A DNA stretch of 64,000 nt. Origin: CAJCJE01 sp036494465 (GTDB lineage: Bacteria; Actinomycetota; Actinomycetes; Mycobacteriales; Pseudonocardiaceae). Shown here piece after piece: positions 22,905 through 31,535 of the stretch. A program made the translations under genes and the position numbers. Each line of letters begins with the position of its first letter. The first letter of the stretch is position 1. The stretch lies in assembly GCA_036494465.1 (NCBI GenBank), contig DASXOJ010000071.1:62001-126000 (forward strand). The letters are read 5' to 3'. Under the pieces are notes generated by a model. That model did not search any database. It was not told the DNA's origin and saw only the letters and a list, made by a program, of their open reading frames with translations.

Positions 22905-23306
22905 ATGACCCAAGCGCAGTCTCACCAGTACCCGCTCCTGGTCTCGACCATGAATGACGTACCCGGCTACCGGGTGGCCCGGGTGATGGGCGAGGTCTTC
23001 GGCCTCACCGTGCGCAGCCGCAACGCCTTCTCCAACATGGGCGCCGGCTTCAAGGCGCTCGCAGGCGGCGAACTGAAGGGCCTGTCCAAGCTGCTGGCCG
23101 AGTCGCGCTACGAGGCGATCGACCGGCTCTGCCAGGAAGGCATCGCACGCGGCGCCAACGCGATCATCGCCATGCGCTTCGACTGCAACGAGATCGGCGG
23201 CACCGCCAGCGAGGTCGCCGCCTACGGCACCGCCGTCTACCTGGTCGCGCTCGACGGTGCCACGCCACCGCCCGCACCCCAGCAGAGCGCACCCCCACAA
23301 GGCTGA
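22905..23306 (+). CDS. YbjQ/UPF0145-family protein (heavy-metal-binding fold)
   Basis: 133 aa. Core about residues 9-112 with LVSTMNDVPGYRVARVMGEV and ALIDRLCQEGIARGANAIIAM [approximately ESRYEAIDRLCQEGIARGAN], FDCNEIGGTASEVAAYGTAV, the signature of the pentameric YbjQ family. The function is unknown despite the heavy-metal label. A Pro/Gln tail follows. ATG 22905 follows TACGCT by six bases, giving a leaderless start. Downstream, 297 bases separate it from the convergent HAD hydrolase gene. Confidence 0.9.
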   Translation: MTQAQSHQYPLLVSTMNDVPGYRVARVMGEVFGLTVRSRNAFSNMGAGFKALAGGELKGLSKLLAESRYEAIDRLCQEGIARGANAIIAMRFDCNEIGGTASEVAAYGTAVYLVALDGATPPPAPQQSAPPQG

Positions 23307-23380
23307 CCCCGGACGGGTCGTCGTGCCGGATGCCCCCGTCACCCGGTCCAGTGGCATCCCCAGGTCACAGCAGAATGCGG

Positions 23381-23389
23381 TTATCCACA
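23381..23389 (+). promoter_or_regulatory. DnaA-box match TTATCCACA
   Basis: Exact match to the E. coli DnaA-box consensus in a convergent intergenic gap. A weaker CGATCCACA lies at 23400-23408, 19 bases further on. Possibly a DnaA titration site; a lone pair does not make an origin. Confidence 0.4.
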
Positions 23390-23455
23390 CCCCCGCGAAC
23401 GATCCACAGCCCCACCCACACTTCCCCAAAGTTGATCTTCAACCCATTAGACTGG

Positions 23456-23475
23456 CCAAGGGGGATCCCCCAGGG
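23456..23475. terminator. Palindromic hairpin GGGGGATCCCCC between convergent genes
   Basis: 12-bp perfect palindrome (23460-23471) flanked by CC/GG pairs. The same layout, CC-AA-GGGG-loop-CCCC-AG-GG, recurs at 60333-60351. Likely bidirectional termination for the YbjQ-like and HAD genes. Confidence 0.5.
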
Positions 23476-23603
23476 AGTGGTGGGGTGGAGGCTGGGAACG
23501 CGAGGGGGATTCGCGAAAATTGTGGCCCGGATGAGCCTCACGGTTGATCCAGCGCAGCCCCTGCCTCTGGTGCGGCGCTTTTCGCCAGTCTGCAGAAAAA
23601 GAG

Positions 23604-24506
23604 TCAGCTGCTGCGGCGGCGGTAGGCCATGCCCGCTGCCACCGCGCCGGCCAGCGCGCCCGCGCCGAGCACCGACGGGACGGTGATCTTGGCGGCTCTG
23701 CGGCCGGTGCGGAAGTCGCGGATTTCCCAGCCGCGCTTGCGGGCTTGGTCGCGCAGCGCCTGGTCGGGGTTGACGGCGACGGCGGTGCCGACGACGGAGA
23801 GCATGGGCACGTCGTTGACCGAGTCCGAATATGCCGTGCAGCGGCGCAGATCCAGACCTTCGCGGGCGGCGATGGCGCGGACCGCGTGGGCTTTTGCCTT
23901 GCCGTGCAACAACTCGCCGACCAACCGTCCGGTGTAGACACCGTCGACGCTTTCCGCGACGGTGCCCATGGCGCCGGTGAGTTTGAGCCTGCGGGCGATG
24001 ATCTGCGCGAGTTCGACCGGGGTCGCGGTTACCAGCCACACCCGCTGTCCGGCGTCGAGGTGCATCTGCGCGAGCGCGCGGGTGCCTGCCCAGATCTTGT
24101 CGGCCATCAGCTCGTCGTAGATCTCTTCGCCGAGTCCGACGAGTTCGGCGACGCTGCGACCGGCGATGAAGGACAGGGCGCGTTCGCGGCTGGCGTTGAT
24201 TCCCTCTGGGCTCTCTTTGCCGCCGACCCGGAACTTGACCTGCGTCCAGGCGAACCCGGCCAGGTCGGACGTGCTGAAGTACTTGCGCGAGGCGAGGCCA
24301 CGGGCGAAGTGGAACATCGACGCGCCCATCATCATGGTGTTGTCGACGTCGAAGAACGCGGCCGCGGTCAGGTCGGTGGGCGTGGGCAGCGGTGAGCCCG
24401 AGTCGGTGCGGGCGGACGCCACCGCCGCTTCGGCGGACGCCTCCCCGGCCAGTTCGGCACGGCGTTCGCGCTCGGCACCTTTCGTGCCGTCACCCCGTAG
24501 TGGCAC
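23604..24506 (-). CDS. HAD-IB phosphatase (SerB1-like), membrane-anchored
   Basis: 300 aa. HAD motif I FFDVDNTMM (nucleophile Asp53, acid Asp55), motif II VTATP, motif III Lys in HGKAKAHAV, motif IV YSDSVNDVPM. About 45 variable residues precede motif I, and a hydrophobic segment (SVLGAGALAGAVAAGMA, residues about 278-295) ends the protein before RRRSS. Probably a phosphomonoesterase acting on a small or lipid phosphate; phosphoserine is not established. GTG 24506 has AGGAGG seven bases upstream. Next upstream are the RsbN-like and BldN-like genes, all minus strand. A SerB1-type gene sits at this place in mycobacteria too. Confidence 0.88.
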   Translation of the reverse strand: MPLRGDGTKGAERERRAELAGEASAEAAVASARTDSGSPLPTPTDLTAAAFFDVDNTMMMGASMFHFARGLASRKYFSTSDLAGFAWTQVKFRVGGKESPEGINASRERALSFIAGRSVAELVGLGEEIYDELMADKIWAGTRALAQMHLDAGQRVWLVTATPVELAQIIARRLKLTGAMGTVAESVDGVYTGRLVGELLHGKAKAHAVRAIAAREGLDLRRCTAYSDSVNDVPMLSVVGTAVAVNPDQALRDQARKRGWEIRDFRTGRRAAKITVPSVLGAGALAGAVAAGMAYRRRSS

Positions 24507-24593
24507 CGTGGCGCCTCCTGATAGGTCGCAGTCGGACTACTCAAGCGTAGAGCCTGACCGCGACCGGGTTCGCCCCCCTTGACCGCGTTTCGA

Positions 24594-25775
24594 TCACGCT
24601 CCGAGACCGATTGCGGGGAGACCGGGCAGTAGCGGCGGAATCCGCACTCCTGGCAGGGGCAGCGGCAGGGTGATCGTGGGTGGTCCGGGCAGCGCCGGGG
24701 TGGTCGGCACGGTCGGCTGGGTGGGCGATGTCACCGGGGGCGGCGGCGTGGTAGTGGCGGCCGGACGCCCGGGCGGGGGCACCTGCGGCACGGTCGTGCT
24801 CGGCGTGGAGTCGACGCGGGGCTGGTTGGCGATGTCGGCGGGCGGGGTCTGGTTGTGCGTGAGGTCGGGGGCGACCGGCTGGGTGGCGGTTTCCACGCCG
24901 GGGGCGTGGTCGCAGGGACCAGTCGCGGGCAGAACGCCGATGTCGTCGCTGGTTCCGGCGGTGACCGTGTAGCAGGTGGTCCTGGCGAGCAGCGCGGTGG
25001 CGCGCGTCTCGATCCTGGTCAGCAGGGTCTGGCTGGTGGCGGCGGCGGTCTTGGCTTCGGTGGGGAGCTTGGCGTCGGCTGAGGTGATCCGCGCGGCCTG
25101 CTGGATCGCCCAGTCGTGCAGCTGGTTGAGCACGTCCGGGCCGTTGCTGGACGCGTAGCCGGTGAGGTCGGTGGAGCCCGCCGCGGCGTCGGAGGCGAAG
25201 TCGGCGAACGAGGTCAGGTAGTCGCCCGCTGGGCTGTCGGCGGTGTCCGGGTGGCGGGCGGCGAGGGTTTCGACGTCGCTGATCCGGTCGGCGGCGTAGC
25301 CGAGGTGTTTGAGGCCCTTGGACTCGTCGCCGAAGGTGAGGCTCATCGCGGCGGATTCGACGGTGCGCCGGACGCCGTAGAGGGGGTCGCCGGGCAGGGC
25401 GCTGCCGGAGAGCAGCATTGTCATGCCGCACAACGCGACGACCAGGCAGAACGCCGCGCCGAGCGCGATGGCAAGGCGGCCTTTGGTGCCGGTGCCGCGC
25501 GGGGTGGCCTTGCCGGTCGTTGACAACGTTGTCGGCCTGGTCGCCCTGGCGTGCTCGGTGAGGATCCCGGGCAGCTCGGCGAGCACCTTGGCGCGCATCC
25601 GCTCCCGCGCGTCCGGTTCGGGTGCGGTCGCGTCACCGCTGCGGCTCAGCCGCAGCAGCACGGCGAATGCGCCTGCCAGGCGCGGGTCGTGCGGTTCGGC
25701 CTGGTCGCGCTGCTTGCCGTGTCCGGCCAACGCGTCAGCGGCGCGAGCGAAGCGCTCTCGCTGACGGTTGCGCAT
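24594..25775 (-). CDS. DUF5667 membrane protein, RsbN-like anti-sigma candidate
   Basis: 393 aa. A cytoplasmic N-terminal region (1-about 100, the usual position of an anti-sigma domain) precedes one transmembrane helix (about 101-122, AIALGAAFCLVVALCGMTML). The DUF5667 domain starts SALPGDPLYGVRRTVESAAM and extends to about residue 230; a Pro/Thr-rich tail completes the extracellular part. It directly follows the BldN-like sigma gene, the arrangement of bldN-rsbN in Streptomyces, where RsbN is the membrane anti-sigma factor. The N-terminal domain is too diverged to prove that role. ATG 25775 chosen; TTG 25787 is in frame four codons upstream. Confidence 0.8.
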   Translation of the reverse strand: MRNRQRERFARAADALAGHGKQRDQAEPHDPRLAGAFAVLLRLSRSGDATAPEPDARERMRAKVLAELPGILTEHARATRPTTLSTTGKATPRGTGTKGRLAIALGAAFCLVVALCGMTMLLSGSALPGDPLYGVRRTVESAAMSLTFGDESKGLKHLGYAADRISDVETLAARHPDTADSPAGDYLTSFADFASDAAAGSTDLTGYASSNGPDVLNQLHDWAIQQAARITSADAKLPTEAKTAAATSQTLLTRIETRATALLARTTCYTVTAGTSDDIGVLPATGPCDHAPGVETATQPVAPDLTHNQTPPADIANQPRVDSTPSTTVPQVPPPGRPAATTTPPPPVTSPTQPTVPTTPALPGPPTITLPLPLPGVRIPPLLPGLPAIGLGA

Positions 25776-25872
25776 CCACGGTGTCAAGGCCCGAGTTCGC
25801 CGTTCCGGTCGTCATTGCCACGTCGAGGTGAGCAACGAGCGGAATCGATCTGGGTTACGGCAAATCGAAGGC

Positions 25873-26634
25873 TCAGTTGGGTTCGGTGCGCAGTAGTTGC
25901 GCCAGCCGGCGCACTGCGCGGTGCTGGAGAGCCTTGATGGCGCCCGCGTTGCGCTTCATGATCTCGGCGGTTTCGGCGACCGACAGGCCCTGCAGGAACC
26001 GCAGCACGATGCATTCGCGCTGGTCGTCGCCTAATTGCTCGACGCAGCGCAGCAGTTCGGCGTGGGCGATGTTGGCCAGTACCTGGCTTTCCGGGCCGAC
26101 TTCGACGGCTTGGCCGTCGTCCGGGTCGGCGGTGCTGACTTCGAGCCGGAATCGGCTGGACTTGACGTGGTCGAGCACGATGTTGCGGGCGATGGTGACG
26201 AACCAGGCGCCGACGTCGCGGCCCTGGTAGCTGACGGAGTTGATCCGGCGGAACGCGCGCAGGAACGTCTCGCTGGTGACGTCCTCGGCTAAGGAGCGGT
26301 CACCGATCCGGAACAACACATATCGGAAGACCACGTCGACGTACTGGTCGTAGAGCTCGCCGAAGGCGGCGGCGTCGCCGTTCTGGGCGGAGCGGACCAG
26401 CTCCCACGCTTGCCCGTTGTGATCGCCGCTATCCGAATCGTCGCGTTCGTGTGCGCCGTGAGCGTTGGCCGGTTCGGCGGTGGGCTCGTTGCCGAGGGGG
26501 AGCTGGCCGGACAGGCGCGGATCAGCGGTGGTTACGGAGAGTTGATCCGGCACGGCACGTCCCGGCGCCCGGTCCCCGCCGGGGCGACCGGTACCGGAAA
26601 GCCTGATCCCGCTCGTGCGGGCCGCGCCATTCAT
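25873..26634 (-). CDS. BldN-like ECF sigma factor with N-terminal extension
   Basis: 253 aa. About 75 variable residues precede sigma region 2 (AWELVRSAQNGDAAAFGELY, then RYVLFRIGDRSLAEDVTSET with the -10 recognition helix), a linker, and region 4 (DDQRECIVLRFLQGLSVAET, AEIMKRNAGAIKALQHRAVR). In Streptomyces, BldN is made as a pro-protein with a similar N-terminal extension that is cleaved, and it sits near rex-hem with rsbN downstream. The same neighbours occur here, so orthology is likely. ATG 26634 has no strong ribosome site; a TGGTG/CACCA inverted repeat (26637-26648) lies just upstream. Confidence 0.87.
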   Translation of the reverse strand: MNGAARTSGIRLSGTGRPGGDRAPGRAVPDQLSVTTADPRLSGQLPLGNEPTAEPANAHGAHERDDSDSGDHNGQAWELVRSAQNGDAAAFGELYDQYVDVVFRYVLFRIGDRSLAEDVTSETFLRAFRRINSVSYQGRDVGAWFVTIARNIVLDHVKSSRFRLEVSTADPDDGQAVEVGPESQVLANIAHAELLRCVEQLGDDQRECIVLRFLQGLSVAETAEIMKRNAGAIKALQHRAVRRLAQLLRTEPN

Positions 26635-27014
26635 GTCGTGGTGACCACCAACAGGTGATTTTGCCTGGTTGAGCCCGCTACCACCAGGGCAGGGCAGAAC
26701 TGGTTCCCGAGGTCGTTCGCGGGTGAGTGCATGGCCACGCCCTTGTCTCTCCTCCGGCCCCGGTCGTTGACTGTGCCCATCACAACGTCGTTGGCGTTGC
26801 CATGGTGTTACTGGTGGTTATCCCGGCCAAGGCTGACACAGCATACGTGCCGTTGCTACCGGTGAGTAGATTCAATCTGTTCCGATAGCGCATCGGCGCG
26901 GGTACCCACTCATACCGGGCAACGCGCGAATTGACTCGTCATGACGCGGGTTTGCGTCGTTGTGCTGCCGGATAAGGTGATTCCGGGTAGCTTCCCGCCC
27001 CACCAGGAGGGTCA
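26635..27014. other. 380-base divergent control region between the sigma gene and the acyl-CoA ligase
   Basis: No gene seen. Contents: an inverted repeat TGGTG/CACCA beside the sigma start, a partial match to the BldD-box pattern (TGACACAGCATAC, 26834-26846), a TAAGGT -10 candidate (26970-26975) for the ligase and its AGGAGG ribosome site (27003-27008 region). AT content is higher around 26870-26950 than in the flanking genes. Confidence 0.5.
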
Positions 27015-28508
27015 ATGACGACCGGAAACATCGCCGATCTGGTCGCGGCGGCGGCCGAGCGCGGACCGGCGCACGCCGCGTTGGTCGATGCCGAATCCGG
27101 CCGGACGCTGTCCTGGTCCGAGGTGGACGCGGCCACCGACGCGCAGGCAGCCGCCCTGGTCGAGGCCGGTATCGCGGCCGGCGACCGGGTCGCGGTGCGG
27201 TTGCCGACCAGCGCCGCCTACTGCATCGCGGTGTTCGCGGTGCTGCGCGCGGGCGCGGTCGTCGTGCCGCTGAACACCGACGTGCCGCCCAGGGTGGTCG
27301 CCGAGTTGGTGGCGAACTCCGGCGCGACCGCGTTGATCGGCGACCCGGTGGCCGGGGTGGATGTGCGCCACTTCGACCCGCCGACCCGCCCGGACGCCGA
27401 TCCGCCCGAATTCGCCGCGATCGGCGGCGGGGAGGACCTGGCCGTCCTCTGCTACACCTCCGGCACGTCCGGCACCGCTCGCGCGGTGATGCTCTCGCAC
27501 CGGGCGTTGATCACCAACGCGGAGCAGTGCGCCGCGTTGAAGCCCGCGCCGGTCACCGCAGGCGACCGGCTGCTGCTGGCGCTGCCGCTGTCCCACGCCT
27601 ACGGACTCGGGCCCGGTTTGATCCAGGTCGCGGCGGCCGGTGCGACCGCGGTCCTGCTGCCGCACTTCAGCGTGCAGAACGCGCTGGAGGTGATCGAGCG
27701 GCACCGGGTGACGACCCTGGTCGGCGTGCCGCCGATGTACTCGGCGCTGCTGAGCGTGCCGGTCGAGCGGCTGCACTCGGCGATGTCCACGGTCCGGCTG
27801 CTCACCTCGGGCGCGGCGCCGCTGCCCGCCGAGGTGCTCGCCGCCGTGCGGCATGCGACCGGGCTGTCGGTGTTCGAGGGATATGGGCTCACCGAGACCG
27901 GGCCGGTGCTCACCTCGACGCTGGCCACCGGGCACGCCAAGCCGGGGTCGGTCGGGCGCCCGTTGCCGGGCGTGGAAATCCGGATCGTGGACAGCGACGG
28001 GGACGCGCTGCCCGGCCCGGACGCCGATCCGCTGGACGACGACCTGCTCAGCGACGAGAGCGGCGGCACCGGCGTGGTCGCCGCGCGCGGGCCGAACCTG
28101 TTCAGCGGGTACTGGCCGGACGGCCAGCACGGACCGGACGCGGAGGGCTGGTTCCGCACCGGCGACATCGGCTACCTGGACGAGGACGGCGACCTGCACC
28201 TGGTCGACCGGGCCAACGACCTGATCATCGTCAACGGGTTCAACGTGTACCCGCACGAGGTCGAACGGGTGCTGGCGGAGATCCCGGGGGTCGCCGAGGC
28301 AGCAGCCGTCGGCGTGCCGGACGAGCGGACCGGCGAGGCGGTCAAGGCGGTGCTGGTGCCGCGCGCGGACGCCGAGCTGACCGCCGAGGTGGTGATCGCG
28401 CACTGCGCGGAGCGGCTGGCCCGGTTCAAGGTGCCGAGCCGGGTCGAGTTCGCGCCGTCGCTGCCGCATTCGGCGACCGGGAAGGTCGCGCGGTCGCTGC
28501 TGCACTGA
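27015..28508 (+). CDS. Acyl-CoA synthetase (AMP-dependent ligase)
   Basis: 497 aa ANL-superfamily enzyme. Adenylates a carboxylic acid and transfers it to CoA. Core motifs: A3 CYTSGTSGTARAVMLSH, A4/A5 LPLSHAYG and FEGYGLTETGPV, A7 WFRTGDIGYLDEDGDL, A8 VNGFNVYPHEVE, A10 SATGKVARSLL with the catalytic Lys. The substrate is probably a fatty or aromatic acid; it cannot be read from the sequence. ATG 27015 has a consensus AGGAGG five bases upstream. The glutaredoxin-like gene starts ten bases after the stop, so the two form an operon with a strong translation signal. Confidence 0.92.
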   Translation: MTTGNIADLVAAAAERGPAHAALVDAESGRTLSWSEVDAATDAQAAALVEAGIAAGDRVAVRLPTSAAYCIAVFAVLRAGAVVVPLNTDVPPRVVAELVANSGATALIGDPVAGVDVRHFDPPTRPDADPPEFAAIGGGEDLAVLCYTSGTSGTARAVMLSHRALITNAEQCAALKPAPVTAGDRLLLALPLSHAYGLGPGLIQVAAAGATAVLLPHFSVQNALEVIERHRVTTLVGVPPMYSALLSVPVERLHSAMSTVRLLTSGAAPLPAEVLAAVRHATGLSVFEGYGLTETGPVLTSTLATGHAKPGSVGRPLPGVEIRIVDSDGDALPGPDADPLDDDLLSDESGGTGVVAARGPNLFSGYWPDGQHGPDAEGWFRTGDIGYLDEDGDLHLVDRANDLIIVNGFNVYPHEVERVLAEIPGVAEAAAVGVPDERTGEAVKAVLVPRADAELTAEVVIAHCAERLARFKVPSRVEFAPSLPHSATGKVARSLLH

Positions 28509-28518
28509 GCGGAGGAAG

Positions 28519-28767
28519 ATGAGCCCCGTGGCGCATCAGGTGACGGTGATGACCAGGGTCGGGTGTCATTCGTGCGAACAGGCCGAGGCCGACGTCGCGC
28601 GGATCTGCGCCGAGCTGGGCGTCGAATGGTCGGCGACGGACGTGGACAGCGATACCGGGCTGCGCGCCGAGTTCGGCGACCGGGTGCCGGTGATCGTCAT
28701 CGACGGTGCCGAGCACGGGTACTGGAAGGTCGAGGAAGACCGCTTCCGGCGGGCCCTGGCCCGCTGA
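28519..28767 (+). CDS. Glutaredoxin-like thiol protein
   Basis: 82 aa thioredoxin-fold protein (DUF836/glutaredoxin 2-like, Rv0508-like). Redox motif CHSC (Cys16, Cys19) after TVMTRVG, and the cis-Pro in DRVPVIVIDG. Because the organism makes mycothiol rather than glutathione, the reductant is probably mycothiol or another thiol. ATG 28519 has GGAGGAAG upstream. It is ten bases downstream of the acyl-CoA ligase and 81 bases upstream of the membrane molybdoenzyme gene. In mycobacteria the homologue also sits just upstream of hemA. Confidence 0.9.
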   Translation: MSPVAHQVTVMTRVGCHSCEQAEADVARICAELGVEWSATDVDSDTGLRAEFGDRVPVIVIDGAEHGYWKVEEDRFRRALAR

Positions 28768-28848
28768 GTCTTACGGGGCGCTTACCGATCGGGCCGATGG
28801 TGGCGAAACTGACAGCATCCGAACCCCGGTGAGCGTCGTATACCCATT

Positions 28849-30450
28849 GTGAGCCGCGAAACCCTGACGCAGAAACCTGCTGTCGCCGAGCCGGAACTGC
28901 CAACGCCGCCTCGGCTGTCCGTGCTGGCCGCGATCATGGTCGGGGTGCTGGGCATCGGCAGCGCGATCGCGATCGGCGAGATCATCGCGGTGTTCGTCGG
29001 GCCGACCTCCGCGCCGCTGCTCGCGGTGAACGAGGAGATCGTCACCCTGACCTCGGGGCGGTTCAAAGAGTTCGCGGTCAACACGCTCGGGCTCGGCACG
29101 AGCGACAAGACCGTGCTGATGATCTCCGTCGGGGTGGCGCTGCTGATCTTCGGTGTGGTCGCCGGGCTGATCTCACGGCGGCGGGCCGCGCCCGGCGTGG
29201 TGCTCGCGGTACTGCTCGGCGTGGTCGGGGTCTATGTCGTGTTGCAGCGCGACGACCTGGGGCAGCTGGGTGTGTTGTCGCCGGTGGCGAGCCTGGTCGG
29301 CGGGGTGCTGGCGTTCCGGTGGCTGCACCGGTTGGCGCTGGCCGCCGCCGTCGCGGATGTCGAGGGCGAGGGCTGGGAGGCGGGTGAGAGCCGGCGGAAG
29401 TTCCTGGTGACCTCGGCTGGGGTCGCGGTCGGCGCCGGGATCGTCGGGCTGGGCGGGCACGCGCTGTCCACCAAATCCGACGCGCAGCAGTCCATCGACC
29501 AGATCGGCACGCTGACCCCGGCCGATCCGGCACCGAGGCTGCCCGCCGGCGCCGATTTCGCCGGGGACGGGACGCCTGCGTACATCACGGACAACGCGAA
29601 CTTCTACCGGATCGACACCGCGCTGACCGTGCCGCAGGTGAGCGCGCAGAGCTGGTCGCTGAAGATCCACGGCATGGTCGACAAGGAGGTCAATTTCTCC
29701 TACGACGACATCCGCAAGCGCAGGCTGATCGAGCGTCCGGTGACGTTGACCTGCGTGTCCGACCCGGTCGGCGGCGCCTACATCTCCACATCGAACTTCA
29801 TCGGGGTGCCGCTGCGCGACCTGCTGCTGGAGGCGGGCGTGAAACCGGGCGCGCAGCAGCTGTTCTCCACCAGCGTGGACGGGTTCACCGTGGGCACCCC
29901 GGTGGACGTGCTGCTCGACCCGGACCGGGGCGCGATGCTCGCGATCGGCATGAACCGGGCGCCGCTGCCGGTCGAGCACGGCTTTCCGGCGCGGATGGTG
30001 GTGCCTGGCCTCTACGGGTACGTGTCGGCGACCAAGTGGGTCGTGGACATGGAGCTGACCACGTGGGACAAGCAGGCGTACTGGGTGCCGCGCGGTTATT
30101 CGCAGCAGGCGCCGATCAAAACCGAGTCCCGCATCGACAAGCCGCAGGCCTACGCGAAGGTGTCGGCAGGCGCGGTGACGGTGGCCGGGATCGCGTGGGC
30201 GCAGAGCAAGGGCATCGCGAAGGTCGAGGTGCGGGTGGACGGCGGCGCGTGGCAGAGCGCGCAGTTGTCCACCGAGGTCAGCAAGAACACCTGGCGGATG
30301 TGGCGGAGCACGTTCCAGCTCAGGGCCGGGTCGCACACCGTCGAGTCACGGGCGACCGACGACACCGGGTACACGCAGACGTCGGTGCAGGCCGACGAGA
30401 TCCCGGACGGCGCGAGCGGCTGGCCGTCGGCGACCTTCACCGTGGGGTGA
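28849..30450 (+). CDS. Membrane-anchored sulfite-oxidase-family molybdopterin oxidoreductase
   Basis: 533 aa. Three or four N-terminal transmembrane helices (about 24-48, 84-108, 114-130, 135-160), then SRRKFLVTSAGVAVGAGIVG, a twin-arginine-like segment placed inside the chain, then an extracytoplasmic molybdopterin domain. The Mo ligand is Cys302 in LTCVSDPVGG, with GVPLRDLLLEAGV, GMNRAPLPVEHGFPARMVVPG and KWVVDMEL; a C-terminal Mo-co dimerisation domain follows. Substrate unknown. GTG 28849 has TATACC four bases upstream. Mo-co-dependent electron transfer suits the neighbouring heme and Rex genes. Confidence 0.88.
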   Translation: MSRETLTQKPAVAEPELPTPPRLSVLAAIMVGVLGIGSAIAIGEIIAVFVGPTSAPLLAVNEEIVTLTSGRFKEFAVNTLGLGTSDKTVLMISVGVALLIFGVVAGLISRRRAAPGVVLAVLLGVVGVYVVLQRDDLGQLGVLSPVASLVGGVLAFRWLHRLALAAAVADVEGEGWEAGESRRKFLVTSAGVAVGAGIVGLGGHALSTKSDAQQSIDQIGTLTPADPAPRLPAGADFAGDGTPAYITDNANFYRIDTALTVPQVSAQSWSLKIHGMVDKEVNFSYDDIRKRRLIERPVTLTCVSDPVGGAYISTSNFIGVPLRDLLLEAGVKPGAQQLFSTSVDGFTVGTPVDVLLDPDRGAMLAIGMNRAPLPVEHGFPARMVVPGLYGYVSATKWVVDMELTTWDKQAYWVPRGYSQQAPIKTESRIDKPQAYAKVSAGAVTVAGIAWAQSKGIAKVEVRVDGGAWQSAQLSTEVSKNTWRMWRSTFQLRAGSHTVESRATDDTGYTQTSVQADEIPDGASGWPSATFTVG

Positions 30451-30470
30451 TGCCGCCCTTACCGGCGACT

Positions 30471-30499
30471 TTGTGCATGAGTTCACAAATGGCTACCGT
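30471..30499 (+). promoter_or_regulatory. rex-hem operon promoter with Rex operator on the -35
   Basis: TTGTGCATGAGTTCACAA (30471-30488) matches the Rex-site pattern TTGTGAA-4-TTCACAA at 17 of 18 defined or free positions (one mismatch, C for A). Its TTGTGC is the -35; 17 bases later comes TACCGT (30494-30499) as -10. The transcript start would be near 30506, leaving a leader of about 95 bases. Confidence 0.85.
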
Positions 30500-30599
30500 G
30501 TTGACGTCGCGCCGTCGGCGTTCCGGTCAGCCTCGATTGTTTCTCCGGTCGGCACTGGCAACCTGGGCAGTGGGTGCGCAAACAGCGAGGAGCAACGGC

Positions 30600-31535
30600 G
30601 TGGCGGTGCAGCGAGGCCGGGGACGTGGCATGACGCCCAGTCACCAGGCCGATGCGGTCACCGAGCCGATACCGGCGGTCGGCCTCGACGGCGAGCCCGT
30701 GCGCGATCGCACGCGGGTCATTCCCGAGGCTGCCGTGGCACGGCTCGCGGTCTATCTCCGAGTTCTGTCCGGCCTCGCCGACCAGGGGGTCGGCACCATC
30801 TCCAGCGAGGAGCTCTCCGCCGCTGCCGGGGTCAACTCGGCGAAACTGCGCAAGGACCTCTCCTACGTCGGTTCGTACGGAACGCGTGGCGTCGGCTACG
30901 AGGTCGCGGTGTTGATCGAGGAGATCGAGCGCATCCTCGGACTCACCCGAAAGCACAGCGTCGCGGTGGTCGGGATAGGTAATCTTGGTCACGCGCTGGC
31001 CAACTACGCGGGCTTCCGCAGCAGGGGCTTTCCGGTCTCCGCGCTGTTCGACGTCGAGGAAGACCTCATTGGTGTGCCAGTTGGGGGAATCCAGGTCGAC
31101 CATATCGACGACATCGGGCGCATCTGCATGGAGCGCGGGGTGTCCATCGGGGTGGTCGCGACCCCTCCCACCGCCGCCCAGCTGGTTTGCGACCGTTTGG
31201 TATCTGCGGGCGTCCGATGCATTCTTAATTTCGCGCCCGTTGTTCTGCAGGTCCCGGACGACGTCGAGGTGCGCAAGGTCGATCTCGCGGTCGAGATGCA
31301 GATCTTGTCCTTCCACGTCGCACGCAGGGCCGACGAGGCTGCCGAGGACGCCGCAGCGGCGGCCGGAGCAACCCCGGACGGGGCCCTGCCTACGCAGGCC
31401 ACCCGCAGGGGCGGGGCGCACCGGGCCGATCGGGTCGCCGACCGGTCCCGGAACGGGACAGCGGAGGCAACGGCGGACGGCTCGGGCAACGAGCCGGACG
31501 CGACTGGGGTGAACGGGATGGTGATCCGTCGATGA
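30600..31535 (+). CDS. rex: Redox-sensing transcriptional repressor Rex
   Basis: 311 aa. N-terminal winged-helix domain (IPEAAVARLAVYLRVLSGLA, SAKLRKDLSYVGSYGTRGVG) and a Rossmann domain with VAVVGIGNLGHALANYAGF and LFDVEE. It binds NAD(H) and leaves DNA when NADH rises, derepressing respiratory genes. The C-terminal tail from about residue 245 is a low-complexity extension typical of actinobacterial Rex. GTG 30600 has GAGGAG seven bases upstream; in-frame ATG 30630 is an alternative. The stop overlaps hemA. With the operator on its own promoter, the gene is almost surely autoregulated. Confidence 0.95.
   Translation: MAVQRGRGRGMTPSHQADAVTEPIPAVGLDGEPVRDRTRVIPEAAVARLAVYLRVLSGLADQGVGTISSEELSAAAGVNSAKLRKDLSYVGSYGTRGVGYEVAVLIEEIERILGLTRKHSVAVVGIGNLGHALANYAGFRSRGFPVSALFDVEEDLIGVPVGGIQVDHIDDIGRICMERGVSIGVVATPPTAAQLVCDRLVSAGVRCILNFAPVVLQVPDDVEVRKVDLAVEMQILSFHVARRADEAAEDAAAAAGATPDGALPTQATRRGGAHRADRVADRSRNGTAEATADGSGNEPDATGVNGMVIRR

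Noticed and set aside
30478..30599. In-frame N-terminal extension of Rex from an ATG near 30478
   Set aside because: The mapped-by-sequence promoter places the transcript start downstream of it, and GTG 30600 has a good ribosome site.
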